Shown here: positions 1 to 5,663 of the stretch, one piece after another | How positions within the stretch are numbered: position 1 is the stretch's first letter | Layout of the letters: each line of letters opens with the position of its first letter | Program-made: the position numbers and the translations under genes | Notes under the pieces: model-generated | Databases searched by the model: none | Seen by the model: the letters and a program-made list of their open reading frames with translations, nothing else | Told to the model about the DNA's origin: nothing | Assembly: GCA_021814355.1 (NCBI GenBank) | Contig: JAKAIJ010000009.1 | Span: 16,594 to 23,656 of the forward strand | DNA length: 7,063 nt | Origin: Acidobacteriota bacterium | GTDB taxonomy: Bacteria; Acidobacteriota; UBA4820; DSQY01 | Direction of reading: 5' to 3'

Positions 1-30
1 GTCAACATCAAGTCCGTCTGGATCCGCTGA
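1..30 (+). CDS. C-terminal tail of an unidentified protein (partial, runs off the left edge)
   Basis: Reading from base 1 in frame 1 gives nine sense codons (VNIKSVWIR) and a TGA at 28-30. The stop lies 12 bases from the stop of the convergent PilZ gene, a normal tail-to-tail spacing for real genes. Nine residues are too few to identify a family. The call rests only on an open frame at the edge, GC-typical codons and sensible spacing. Confidence 0.35.
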   Translation, partial: VNIKSVWIR

Positions 31-42
31 ACCCGCACCGCC

Positions 43-387
43 TCAAGCGTGGACGGGGAGGCTCTCCAGGAGCCGGCGGAGCACCTCCCGGTGGCTCCGG
101 GGAACCCTCGTGAACTCCACCCCCACGTCGTAACCCCCGCGGCGGTCCGGGTGGACGTAGGCGACCCGCCCCTCCGCCTGGATGACCAGCCGTTCCGCGG
201 AGATGAGAAGCCGGAGCGGGCTTCCAGCGGAGAGGGGCTCGGGGTAGGAGAACATGCAGCCCCCGAGGCCCAGGTCGCGCACCCGCGCGAACCCGCCCTC
301 CCGCGGCTCGGCGCACCGCTCGACCATGAGCGCGTGTGCGGAGGAAAGCCTCGGGAACCGGCGGTGTTCCACCGTCCCTTCGTCCAT
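43..387 (-). CDS. PilZ domain protein, putative c-di-GMP receptor
   Basis: A 114-residue protein that is essentially one PilZ domain, the usual size for a stand-alone PilZ adaptor. The domain binds cyclic di-GMP through an RxxxR motif and a following (D/N)xSxxG motif. Here RRFPR (R9 to R13) matches the first. DLGLGG (38-43) matches the second except that glycine replaces the usual serine. YDVGVEF (86-92) is the typical late beta strand. No signal peptide or membrane segment is visible, so it is probably cytoplasmic. The ATG at 385-387 has GGAG six bases upstream. A good -10 (TATATT) lies further up. It is divergent from the ABC ATPase pair and convergent with the gene entering at the left edge. 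A c-di-GMP synthase gene lies about 3.3 kb away. The family call is confident; the target process (motility, exopolysaccharide or transcription) cannot be told. Confidence 0.85.
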   Translation of the reverse strand: MDEGTVEHRRFPRLSSAHALMVERCAEPREGGFARVRDLGLGGCMFSYPEPLSAGSPLRLLISAERLVIQAEGRVAYVHPDRRGGYDVGVEFTRVPRSHREVLRRLLESLPVHA

Positions 388-412
388 CGTTCGCTCCGTT
401 CGTCCTGGTGGA

Positions 413-442
413 AATATAGGGTCCGGGAGCCCCTTGCGCCAA
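413..442 (-). promoter_or_regulatory. Putative sigma70-type promoter of the PilZ gene
   Basis: On the - strand, TTGGCG (437-442) and TATATT (413-418) are separated by 18 bases. The -10 matches TATAAT at five of six positions and is the only AT-rich stretch in this very GC-rich spacer. The predicted transcript start, near 406, leaves a short leader carrying the GGAG ribosome-binding site. Confidence 0.5.
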
Positions 443-488
443 CCCGGCGGCCGGGAAGGGGGCGAGGGAACCGGTCCCCGCGTCCCGG

Positions 489-517
489 TTGACCGGGCGC
501 CGGGGCTCCGCTATCCT
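489..517 (+). promoter_or_regulatory. Putative sigma70-type promoter of the ABC ATPase pair, possibly giving a leaderless mRNA
   Basis: TTGACC (489-494) and TATCCT (512-517) are separated by exactly 17 bases and match the consensus at five and four of six positions. The start codon ATG begins at 525, seven bases after the -10, where transcription would be expected to begin. No Shine-Dalgarno sequence lies in front of the ATG, consistent with leaderless translation. An AACCGG (469-474) / CCGGTT (485-490) dyad touches the -35 and could be an operator. Confidence 0.5.
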
Positions 518-524
518 CACGCCC

Positions 525-1496
525 ATGGAGCCGCTGCTGGAGGTCCGCGACCTGGTTACCGCCTTTCCCGCGCCGGCGGGCCCGTTGCGAGCCGTGGACG
601 GGGTCTCGCTCGAGGTCCGCCGCGGCGAGGCGGTGGCCCTCGTGGGCGAATCGGGGAGCGGCAAGAGCCTCACGGCCCTCTCGGTCCTGAGGCTCGTGGC
701 GCCGCCCGGCCGAGTGGTGGGGGGCACCGTCGCGTTCGAGGGGCGCGACCTGCTCTCGCTCGGCGAGCGAGAGATGTGCGCCGTCCGCGGCGCGCGCATC
801 GCCATGGTGTTCCAGGAGCCCATGACCGCGCTCAACCCGGTCCTCACCGCGGGCTTCCAGGTGGCCGAGGCGGTCCTGGCCCACGAGGGCGTCTCCCGGA
901 AGGAGGCCCGCGGGAGGGCCCGCGACCTGCTGGTTTCGGTGAACCTCCCCGACCCCGACCGCGTCCTGGACGCCTATCCCCACGAGCTGAGCGGGGGCCA
1001 GCGCCAGCGCGTCTGCATCGCCATGGCCCTGGCCTGCCGCCCCGCCCTCCTGCTCGCGGACGAGCCCACCACGGCCCTGGACGTGACCCTCCAGGCCCAG
1101 TTCCTGGATCTTCTGGACCGGCTGCGGCGGGAGATGGGCCTCGCGGTCCTGCTCATCACCCACGACCTGGGCGTGGTGGCCCGTTTCGCCGAGCGGGTCT
1201 ACGTGATGTACTGCGGGCGCGTCGTCGAGCAGGGCCCCGCGGCGGCGCTCCTTACGGACCCCAAGCACCCCTACACCCGGGGGCTTCTGGCGAGCGTCCC
1301 CCGGCGCGGCGCGAAGGGCCGCCTCCAGGCCATCCCCGGCGGCGTCCCGCGCCTGGCGGAGGTCCCCCCCGGCTGCGCCTTCGGTCCCCGTTGTCCCCGC
1401 TTCACCGAGGCCTGCGCGGCGGCGGTGCCGCCGGTCCTGGCGGTGGGCGAGGGGCGTGAGGTCCGCTGCATCCTCTACCGAGGGGGCGCTCCGTGA
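525..1496 (+). CDS. Dipeptide/oligopeptide-type ABC transporter ATP-binding protein (DppD/OppD family)
   Basis: A 323-residue cytoplasmic ATPase that would power an inner-membrane importer of peptides or similar solutes, working as a heterodimer with the next gene product. All ABC motifs are intact: Walker A GESGSGKS (41-48), Q-loop glutamine 98 in VFQEPMTALNP, signature LSGGQRQR (155-162), Walker B LLLADEP with catalytic E180, D-loop TALD, and H-loop H213. The C-terminal oligopeptide-transporter extension (HPYTRGLL, from 248) ends with the family's cysteine cluster, C284, C290, C297 and C315, which in some homologues binds a 4Fe-4S cluster. I chose ATG 525 because MEPLLEVRDL is the typical family N-terminus. 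A TTG at 489 is in frame but is itself the putative -35 element. The stop overlaps the next start by four bases (GTGA), indicating translational coupling. The family is certain; the substrate is unknown because no binding protein or permease is visible. Confidence 0.92.
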   Translation: MEPLLEVRDLVTAFPAPAGPLRAVDGVSLEVRRGEAVALVGESGSGKSLTALSVLRLVAPPGRVVGGTVAFEGRDLLSLGEREMCAVRGARIAMVFQEPMTALNPVLTAGFQVAEAVLAHEGVSRKEARGRARDLLVSVNLPDPDRVLDAYPHELSGGQRQRVCIAMALACRPALLLADEPTTALDVTLQAQFLDLLDRLRREMGLAVLLITHDLGVVARFAERVYVMYCGRVVEQGPAAALLTDPKHPYTRGLLASVPRRGAKGRLQAIPGGVPRLAEVPPGCAFGPRCPRFTEACAAAVPPVLAVGEGREVRCILYRGGAP

Positions 1497-2461
1497 GCGC
1501 TCCGCCGCTCCTCTCGGCCCGATCGCTCACGAAGCACTTCCCCATCCGGAAGGGGCTCCTCGGCCGCGCCGCGGGGCGGGTGCGCGCCGTGGACGACGTC
1601 TCCTTCGACCTCTCTCCCGGAGAGGTCTTCAGCGTGGTGGGCGAGTCCGGCTCGGGCAAGAGCACCCTGGCCCGCTGCATCCTGCGGCTGGAGGAGCCCA
1701 CCTCCGGAAAGGTCGCCTTCGACGGCCGGGACTTCCTCGCCCTGCGGGGGAGGGCGCTGCGCGAGGCACGGCGCCACATCCAGGTGGTCTTCCAGGACCC
1801 CTACGGGAGCCTCAACCCGAGGATGACCGTGGGCGCGGCGGTGGAGGAGCCCCTGATCATCCACCGCGCCGGCGGGCGCGCCGCGCGGCAGGCCCGGGTG
1901 GCCGACCTCCTGCGCCGGGTCGGGCTGGACCCGCGCGACGCCGCAAGGTACCCGCACGAGTTCTCGGGCGGACAGCGCCAGCGCGTCTGCATCGCCCGGG
2001 CCCTGGCGCTCGACCCCAAGCTGGTGGTGCTCGACGAGCCCGTCTCGGCCCTCGACGTCTCGGTGCAGGCCCAGGTGGTCAACCTCCTGCGGGACCTCCG
2101 CGACGAGCTCGGGCTGGCCTACCTCTTCATCGCCCACGGCCTGCCGGTGGTGGAGCACCTGAGCGACACGGTGGCGGTCATGTACCTAGGCCGGTTCTGC
2201 GAAGTGGGCCCCGCGGCGCGGGTCTTCGGCCGCCCCCTTCATCCCTACACGCGGGCCCTCTTGGCCGCGGCGCCCGATCCCGACCCCGCGGTTCCGAAGG
2301 CCCCCGCGCCCCTCTCGGGCGAGATCCCCTCCCCGGCCGATCCGCCGCCGGGCTGCCGGTTCCACACCCGGTGCCCCCTCGCGGTGGCCCGCTGCCGGGC
2401 GGAGGTCCCCGAGCTGCGGGAGCTCTCCGAGGGCCACCGGGCGGCGTGCCACCTCGCCTGA
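1493..2461 (+). CDS. Dipeptide/oligopeptide-type ABC transporter ATP-binding protein (DppF/OppF family)
   Basis: A 322-residue partner ATPase of the preceding gene, starting at a GTG inside its stop codon (GTGA overlap). The N-terminal LLSARSLTKHFPIRKGLLGR is typical of the F-type subunit. Motifs seen are Walker A GESGSGKS (50-57), Q-loop Q101 in VFQDPYGSLNP, signature FSGGQRQR (157-164), Walker B VVLDEP with E182, D-loop SALD, and H-loop H215. The H-loop context is unusual: IAHGLPVVEHL replaces the common ISHDLxVVEHI, keeping the histidine but losing the neighbouring aspartate. The C-terminal extension starts at HPYTRALL (250) and carries C288, C294, C301 and C319, so both partners keep a full cysteine set. 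Together the two genes supply the nucleotide-binding domains of a DppBCDF/OppBCDF-like importer. Permease and substrate-binding genes are not in the window. They may lie elsewhere, or the pair may serve several transporters. Confidence 0.92.
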   Translation: MSAPPLLSARSLTKHFPIRKGLLGRAAGRVRAVDDVSFDLSPGEVFSVVGESGSGKSTLARCILRLEEPTSGKVAFDGRDFLALRGRALREARRHIQVVFQDPYGSLNPRMTVGAAVEEPLIIHRAGGRAARQARVADLLRRVGLDPRDAARYPHEFSGGQRQRVCIARALALDPKLVVLDEPVSALDVSVQAQVVNLLRDLRDELGLAYLFIAHGLPVVEHLSDTVAVMYLGRFCEVGPAARVFGRPLHPYTRALLAAAPDPDPAVPKAPAPLSGEIPSPADPPPGCRFHTRCPLAVARCRAEVPELRELSEGHRAACHLA

Positions 2462-2486
2462 CCCCTCCCCTCCCGCGGCGAATGAT
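2458..2486 (+). promoter_or_regulatory. Weak candidate promoter of the oxidoreductase gene
   Basis: CTGACC (2458-2463) and AATGAT (2481-2486) are separated by 17 bases, each matching consensus at four of six positions. AATGATGCTA is the most AT-rich stretch in the 55-base gap after the ATPase stop. The oxidoreductase gene could instead be read through from the ATPase operon. Confidence 0.3.
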
Positions 2487-2516
2487 GCTACGCTTGCAAA
2501 CTCGGAGGTCCTCCCC

Positions 2517-3485
2517 ATGAAGGCGGTCGGCATCACCCAGTTCGGCGGCCCCGAGACCCTCCAGCCCATGGCGCTCCCGCAGCCAGAGCCCAGGGAGGGC
2601 CAGCTCCTCGTGAAGGTCCACGCCTGCGCCGCGAACCCCGTGGACTACAAGATCCGCAAGGGGCTCCTCCCCATGAAATTCGAGTTCCCGCTGATCGTCG
2701 GCTACGACGTCTCGGGGGTGGTGGAGGCGGTGGGCGAAGGGGTGGCCGACTTCGTCCCCGGGGACGCGGTCTACTACTCCCCCGAGCTGGCCTTCCAGGG
2801 CGCCTACGCCGAGTACCACGTGGTGGACGCGGGGATCGTGACCTTCAAGCCCGACGGCCTCACCCACGTGGAGGCGGCCTCCGTGCCGCTCTGCGGCATG
2901 ACCGCCTGGCAGGCGCTCTTCGACCGGGCGGGCCTGCGGGGCGGGGAGACGGTGCTCGTCCACGGGGCCGCCGGCGGCGTGGGGGCCATGGCGATCCAGC
3001 TCGCGGCCTGGTCGGGGTGCGAGGTCTACGCCACGGCGGGGCCCGAGAACCACGACTACCTGGAGGACCTGGGCGCCGACGTCATCATTGACTACCGTAG
3101 CCACGACTTCGTGGAGGCGGTGCGCGACGCCACCAAGGGGCGCGGCGTGGACGTGGTCCTCGACACGGTGGGCGGAGAGGTCTTCGCCCGGAGCTTCACG
3201 GCGCTGGCCCCGCAGGGCTGCGTCGTGGCGATCGCCCCGGAGGCCATGGGGGGCGTCTCCCTCGAGGCGCTGGCGCCGGCCTTCTTCAAGAACGCGGAGG
3301 CCCACTTCCACCTTATGCAGCGGCGGCGCGACACCCTCGACCAGCTCGCGCGCCTGCTCGAGCGCGGATTTCTCGACCCGGTGGTGGAGTCGGTCCTTCC
3401 GCTCGAACGGGCGGCGGAGGCCCACCGGCGCCTGGAAACCGGCCACGGACGGGGCAAGGTCGTGCTGGAGATCGTGAAGGGGTAG
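2517..3485 (+). CDS. Zinc-independent MDR oxidoreductase, NADPH:quinone reductase-like
   Basis: A 322-residue member of the medium-chain dehydrogenase/reductase superfamily, quinone oxidoreductase branch. Such enzymes use NADPH to reduce quinones or enones in the cytoplasm. The N-terminal GroES-like domain includes ACAANPVDYKIRKG (36-49) and GYDVSGVVEAVGEGV (63-77). The Rossmann domain carries the nucleotide-binding loop HGAAGGVGAMAIQLA (149-163), followed by DVVLDTVGG (212-220). The C-terminus has the family ending HRRLETGHGRGKVVLEI. The structural and catalytic zinc cysteine patterns of alcohol dehydrogenases are absent, supporting the QOR-type call. ATG 2517 is preceded by GGAGGT with a seven-base gap, a strong start. 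It stands 55 bases after the ATPase pair on the same strand, so it may be co-transcribed, but nothing ties its function to transport. The true substrate cannot be read from sequence. Confidence 0.88.
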   Translation: MKAVGITQFGGPETLQPMALPQPEPREGQLLVKVHACAANPVDYKIRKGLLPMKFEFPLIVGYDVSGVVEAVGEGVADFVPGDAVYYSPELAFQGAYAEYHVVDAGIVTFKPDGLTHVEAASVPLCGMTAWQALFDRAGLRGGETVLVHGAAGGVGAMAIQLAAWSGCEVYATAGPENHDYLEDLGADVIIDYRSHDFVEAVRDATKGRGVDVVLDTVGGEVFARSFTALAPQGCVVAIAPEAMGGVSLEALAPAFFKNAEAHFHLMQRRRDTLDQLARLLERGFLDPVVESVLPLERAAEAHRRLETGHGRGKVVLEIVKG

Positions 3486-3691
3486 GGGATGGGCGCGACG
3501 ACCCGGCGGAAGGCCCCCCGCGGCCTCCTCTTCGGAAAGAGCACGGGCGGGGCTTTTCGCGCCTTCGGCGTCCGAGGCTTCGACCGCCCCGGGACAGGGC
3601 GGTCCGGCGCCGCCCCGCAGGATCGCCCCGCACCCGGGGAAGACCTCTTCCGCGCTCCCGCCGTCCGTCCGCCGGCGCCGCCGGAGAGAGC
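3486..3691. other. Intergenic spacer without a supported gene
   Basis: This GC-rich gap separates the oxidoreductase stop from the GGDEF gene. An open frame at 3489-3695 encodes 68 residues of arginine, proline and glycine-rich low complexity, with no ribosome-binding site and no recognisable domain, so I do not call it. The gap holds one good hairpin (3582-3604) and weaker ones near 3528-3541 and 3560-3570. I see no convincing promoter and no c-di-GMP riboswitch consensus. Confidence 0.5.
3582..3604 (+). terminator. Hairpin between the oxidoreductase and GGDEF genes, possible terminator or leader structure
   Basis: GACCGCCC (3582-3589) and GGGCGGTC (3597-3604) are perfect 8-bp complements around a seven-base loop. 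No T-run follows, so it is not a classical intrinsic terminator. It could end the upstream transcript with Rho, or fold in the leader of the cyclase mRNA about 90 bases before its start. Confidence 0.35.
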
Positions 3692-4567
3692 GTGACCGAA
3701 AAAGCCCGGAAGACGGCGGGAGCGGGCCCGTGGTGGCAGCGCTCGGCCGGCTGGCCCCTCTGGCTCGTGGCGGGGCTGGGGGCTCTGGGCACCGGGCTCG
3801 TGGGGCTTCTGGACTACGTCCTGTTCTATCAGATCTCCGTCATCTTCCTCTACCTGGTACCCATCGGCTTCGTGGCCTGGTTCGGGAGGCGGCGCCTTGG
3901 GTACGCCCTGGCGCTGCTGTCGGGCGGCGTGTGGCTCATCGCCGAGCTGATGACGGGGTCCTCTTACTCCTCGCCCTGGGTCGCCGAGTGGGACGCGGCC
4001 GTGGTCACCGCCATCTTCATCGTGGTGGCCCACCTGACCGGCGCCCTGCGCGAGGCCTTCGCCCGCCTCCAGACGCTGGCGGACACGGACGCCCTGACGG
4101 GGCTGGCCAACCGGCGCTCCTTCCTCTGGGCCGCCGGGCGCGAAATCGAGCGGACGCGGCGCACGGGGGAGCCGCTCTCCCTCGCCTACCTCGACCTCGA
4201 CGACTTCAAGCAGGTAAACGACAGCCGGGGCCACGCCGAAGGCGACCGGCTCCTGGTGCAGGTGGCCGAGGCGCTCTCCTCGGGGCTCCGGGCGGCGGAC
4301 CTGGCGGCCCGGCTCGGCGGGGACGAGTTCGCCCTCCTCCTGCCCGACGCCGACGAGAGCGAATCCGCCACCGCCGTGGCGCGGGTCTGCCGCGCGCTGG
4401 ACTCGGTCCTGGCGGAATGGGAGCCCGGCGCCGGCTACAGCGCGGGCGTGGTGACCTTCCGGACGCCGCCGGCTTCCGAGGAGGCCCTCCTCAAAGCCGC
4501 CGACCACCTCATGTACGAAGCCAAGGGCGCCGGCAAGGGCCAGGTCTTCTACCGCGTGATCCTCTGA
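3692..4567 (+). CDS. Membrane-anchored GGDEF diguanylate cyclase
   Basis: A 291-residue inner-membrane protein predicted to make cyclic di-GMP from two GTP. Four hydrophobic segments lie at about 21-40, 43-64, 69-87 and 102-119, with a QISVIFLYLVPIGFVAWF stretch typical of small 4TM sensor modules on GGDEF proteins. The linker TDALTGLANRR (132-142) opens the catalytic domain. The metal and substrate motif LDLDDFKQVND (167-177) and GHAEGD (180-185) are intact, the active site reads RLGGDEF (207-213), and the inhibitory I-site RxxD is R200 to D203 at the canonical distance. It should therefore be active and subject to product inhibition. The GTG at 3692 has GGAGAGAG close upstream. No periplasmic ligand domain is present, so the membrane segments are probably the sensor. 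Its stop lies 22 bases from the convergent stop of the lower-GC gene at 4590. Function is confident; the stimulus is unknown. Confidence 0.93.
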   Translation: MTEKARKTAGAGPWWQRSAGWPLWLVAGLGALGTGLVGLLDYVLFYQISVIFLYLVPIGFVAWFGRRRLGYALALLSGGVWLIAELMTGSSYSSPWVAEWDAAVVTAIFIVVAHLTGALREAFARLQTLADTDALTGLANRRSFLWAAGREIERTRRTGEPLSLAYLDLDDFKQVNDSRGHAEGDRLLVQVAEALSSGLRAADLAARLGGDEFALLLPDADESESATAVARVCRALDSVLAEWEPGAGYSAGVVTFRTPPASEEALLKAADHLMYEAKGAGKGQVFYRVIL

Positions 4568-4589
4568 GCATACGCCCTCCGATATTTCA

Positions 4590-5528
4590 TCAAACGGGTC
4601 CATGCCCGATCATGGCTTCGATTCTTCGTGTCAGGGCGATTGCCAGTTCATCTGGTTGCGTCCAGACAATGTGATTGAAGTGGTTTGTATCGAAATGGCA
4701 CTTGCCGACAAACTCCTGGCGGCAAGTCCAGAGGACCGGTAAGCCCATCCCGAGAGCGAAGCCTGCCTCCCAGTAAACTCCATGTTTTTGCTCCGTAAAG
4801 TCTGCGACGATGAACCGGCTGCGGCGCACCTGCCGCATGATCTCTTCGATGATGTCCCCTGTGAATTCAACCTTGCCGACGTGAAGAGAATCGTATCCAG
4901 CGGCTCGAATCGCTGGGGCGATGTGAGACTCGTAGATGGCAAGCATTTCTGGACTGAACGACATCGCGACAAATCCCTGTTGGCTTTCGCGATTAGGTGC
5001 ATCGAGGCTTTCAAGAAGCTGCCAACCTTTCTGGAGGAGTTGAACAAGACACTTCTCGCCCGCACTCCCGGGCTCGACAATCAACTCCTCCTTTTCCAAG
5101 TATTGGATCAGCGTTATGACTTCATTCGCACTTTTGCACCAAGCGCGGGAGCGCCACGAATTGACATCTACCTCGACCACATCGCCGAGAGACTCGCTCT
5201 CCTTCTCAATAGCCCGAAGGAGTTTGATCCGGCGCTGGCTGAAACCGGGTGTGGGAATCGCGGCGAGTTGCTCGATATTGGAGGTGGTGAGCAGAGTCTC
5301 AGGATTCTCATAGAGGTAGGCAGAGAGATTGGCCCTCTTCCGAGAGCCCGGTGGACCAATGAATTCAAACGACCCTGCTTTAGCTTGATTATGTAGGAGG
5401 GTCCCAACCCTGCCACTAATCCCATACTTCCCACATGTTGGGCAGTCAATCCAACATCTGTCGCCCTCACCCTTGACCCTATCTACTGGAAACGAGTCCA
5501 AACAAATCAAGCAACTGGTTGCTTCCAT
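4590..5528 (-). CDS. Zinc-ribbon protein with C-terminal TIR-like/nucleoside deoxyribosyltransferase-like domain
   Basis: A 312-residue soluble protein. An N-terminal zinc ribbon uses C6xxC9 and C29xxC32. The middle (about 60-175) is helical, with a winged-helix-like end (LIQYLEKEELIVE, then LLQKGWQLLESL). The C-terminal domain (about 184-308) has the features of the TIR-like/nucleoside 2-deoxyribosyltransferase superfold: GFVAMSF (185-191), a long helix, RRSRFIVADFT with D243, GVYWEAGFALGMG with putative catalytic E254, and HFDTNHFNHIVW (278-289). Members of this superfold cleave N-glycosidic bonds in nucleosides, nucleotides or NAD, or bind nucleotides. The ribbon and middle could sense nucleic acid or protein. 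I start at ATG 5528 because AGGAG lies six bases upstream; the in-frame TTG at 5534 directly abuts that site. It lies 135 bases downstream of a gene with a related domain and shares its lower GC. A role in defence is inference. Confidence 0.75.
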   Translation of the reverse strand: MEATSCLICLDSFPVDRVKGEGDRCWIDCPTCGKYGISGRVGTLLHNQAKAGSFEFIGPPGSRKRANLSAYLYENPETLLTTSNIEQLAAIPTPGFSQRRIKLLRAIEKESESLGDVVEVDVNSWRSRAWCKSANEVITLIQYLEKEELIVEPGSAGEKCLVQLLQKGWQLLESLDAPNRESQQGFVAMSFSPEMLAIYESHIAPAIRAAGYDSLHVGKVEFTGDIIEEIMRQVRRSRFIVADFTEQKHGVYWEAGFALGMGLPVLWTCRQEFVGKCHFDTNHFNHIVWTQPDELAIALTRRIEAMIGHGPV

Positions 5529-5534
5529 TAGCAA

Positions 5535-5539
5535 CTCCT
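5535..5539 (-). promoter_or_regulatory. Ribosome-binding site fixing the start of the zinc-ribbon gene
   Basis: AGGAG on the - strand sits six bases before ATG 5528 and immediately next to the alternative TTG 5534. The spacing favours the ATG. Confidence 0.6.
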
Positions 5540-5588
5540 ATGGACCCGAGCCACGTCCACCAAGCCGAGAAACCGAACCAAGGAAATG

Positions 5589-5615
5589 GTGGACAGTTTC
5601 GAAGAGGCTGTCCAC
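5589..5615 (-). repeat. 8-bp inverted repeat in the gap between the two TIR-like genes
   Basis: GTGGACAG (5589-5596) and CTGTCCAC (5608-5615) are perfect complements around an 11-base loop. It lies 61 bases upstream of the zinc-ribbon gene's start. A TATAGA -10-like hexamer (- strand, 5616-5621) abuts it. It could be a weak terminator or attenuator, or an operator for an internal promoter. There is no T-run to make it a classical terminator. Confidence 0.4.
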
Positions 5616-5663
5616 TCTATAGGGCCTTCTATCGCCGTGGGCACCGCAAGGGATAAGTTGCCC

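Noticed and set aside
254..1459. 401-codon + strand open frame across the PilZ start and the first ATPase
   Set aside because: It is an out-of-frame shadow of the ATPase gene with extreme G/P/R composition and no domain. The same applies to the long frames at 1456-2520 (+), 2178-3446 (-), 3092-4603 (-) and 3730-4674 (+).
3486..3691. c-di-GMP riboswitch in the leader of the GGDEF gene
   Set aside because: The spacer holds hairpins, but I could not find the conserved core motifs of either c-di-GMP riboswitch class.
3489..3695. 68-codon + strand open frame before the GGDEF gene
   Set aside because: Low-complexity R/P/G-rich sequence with no ribosome-binding site, overlapping the GGDEF start. 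It is typical of chance open frames in GC-rich DNA.
4568..4589. Bidirectional terminator between the GGDEF gene and the island
   Set aside because: The 22-base gap contains no usable stem-loop. Termination signals, if any, lie within the coding ends.
4782..5396. 204-codon + strand frame opposite the zinc-ribbon gene
   Set aside because: The - strand frame has clear zinc-ribbon and TIR-like motifs. The + frame shows no domain and no ribosome-binding site.
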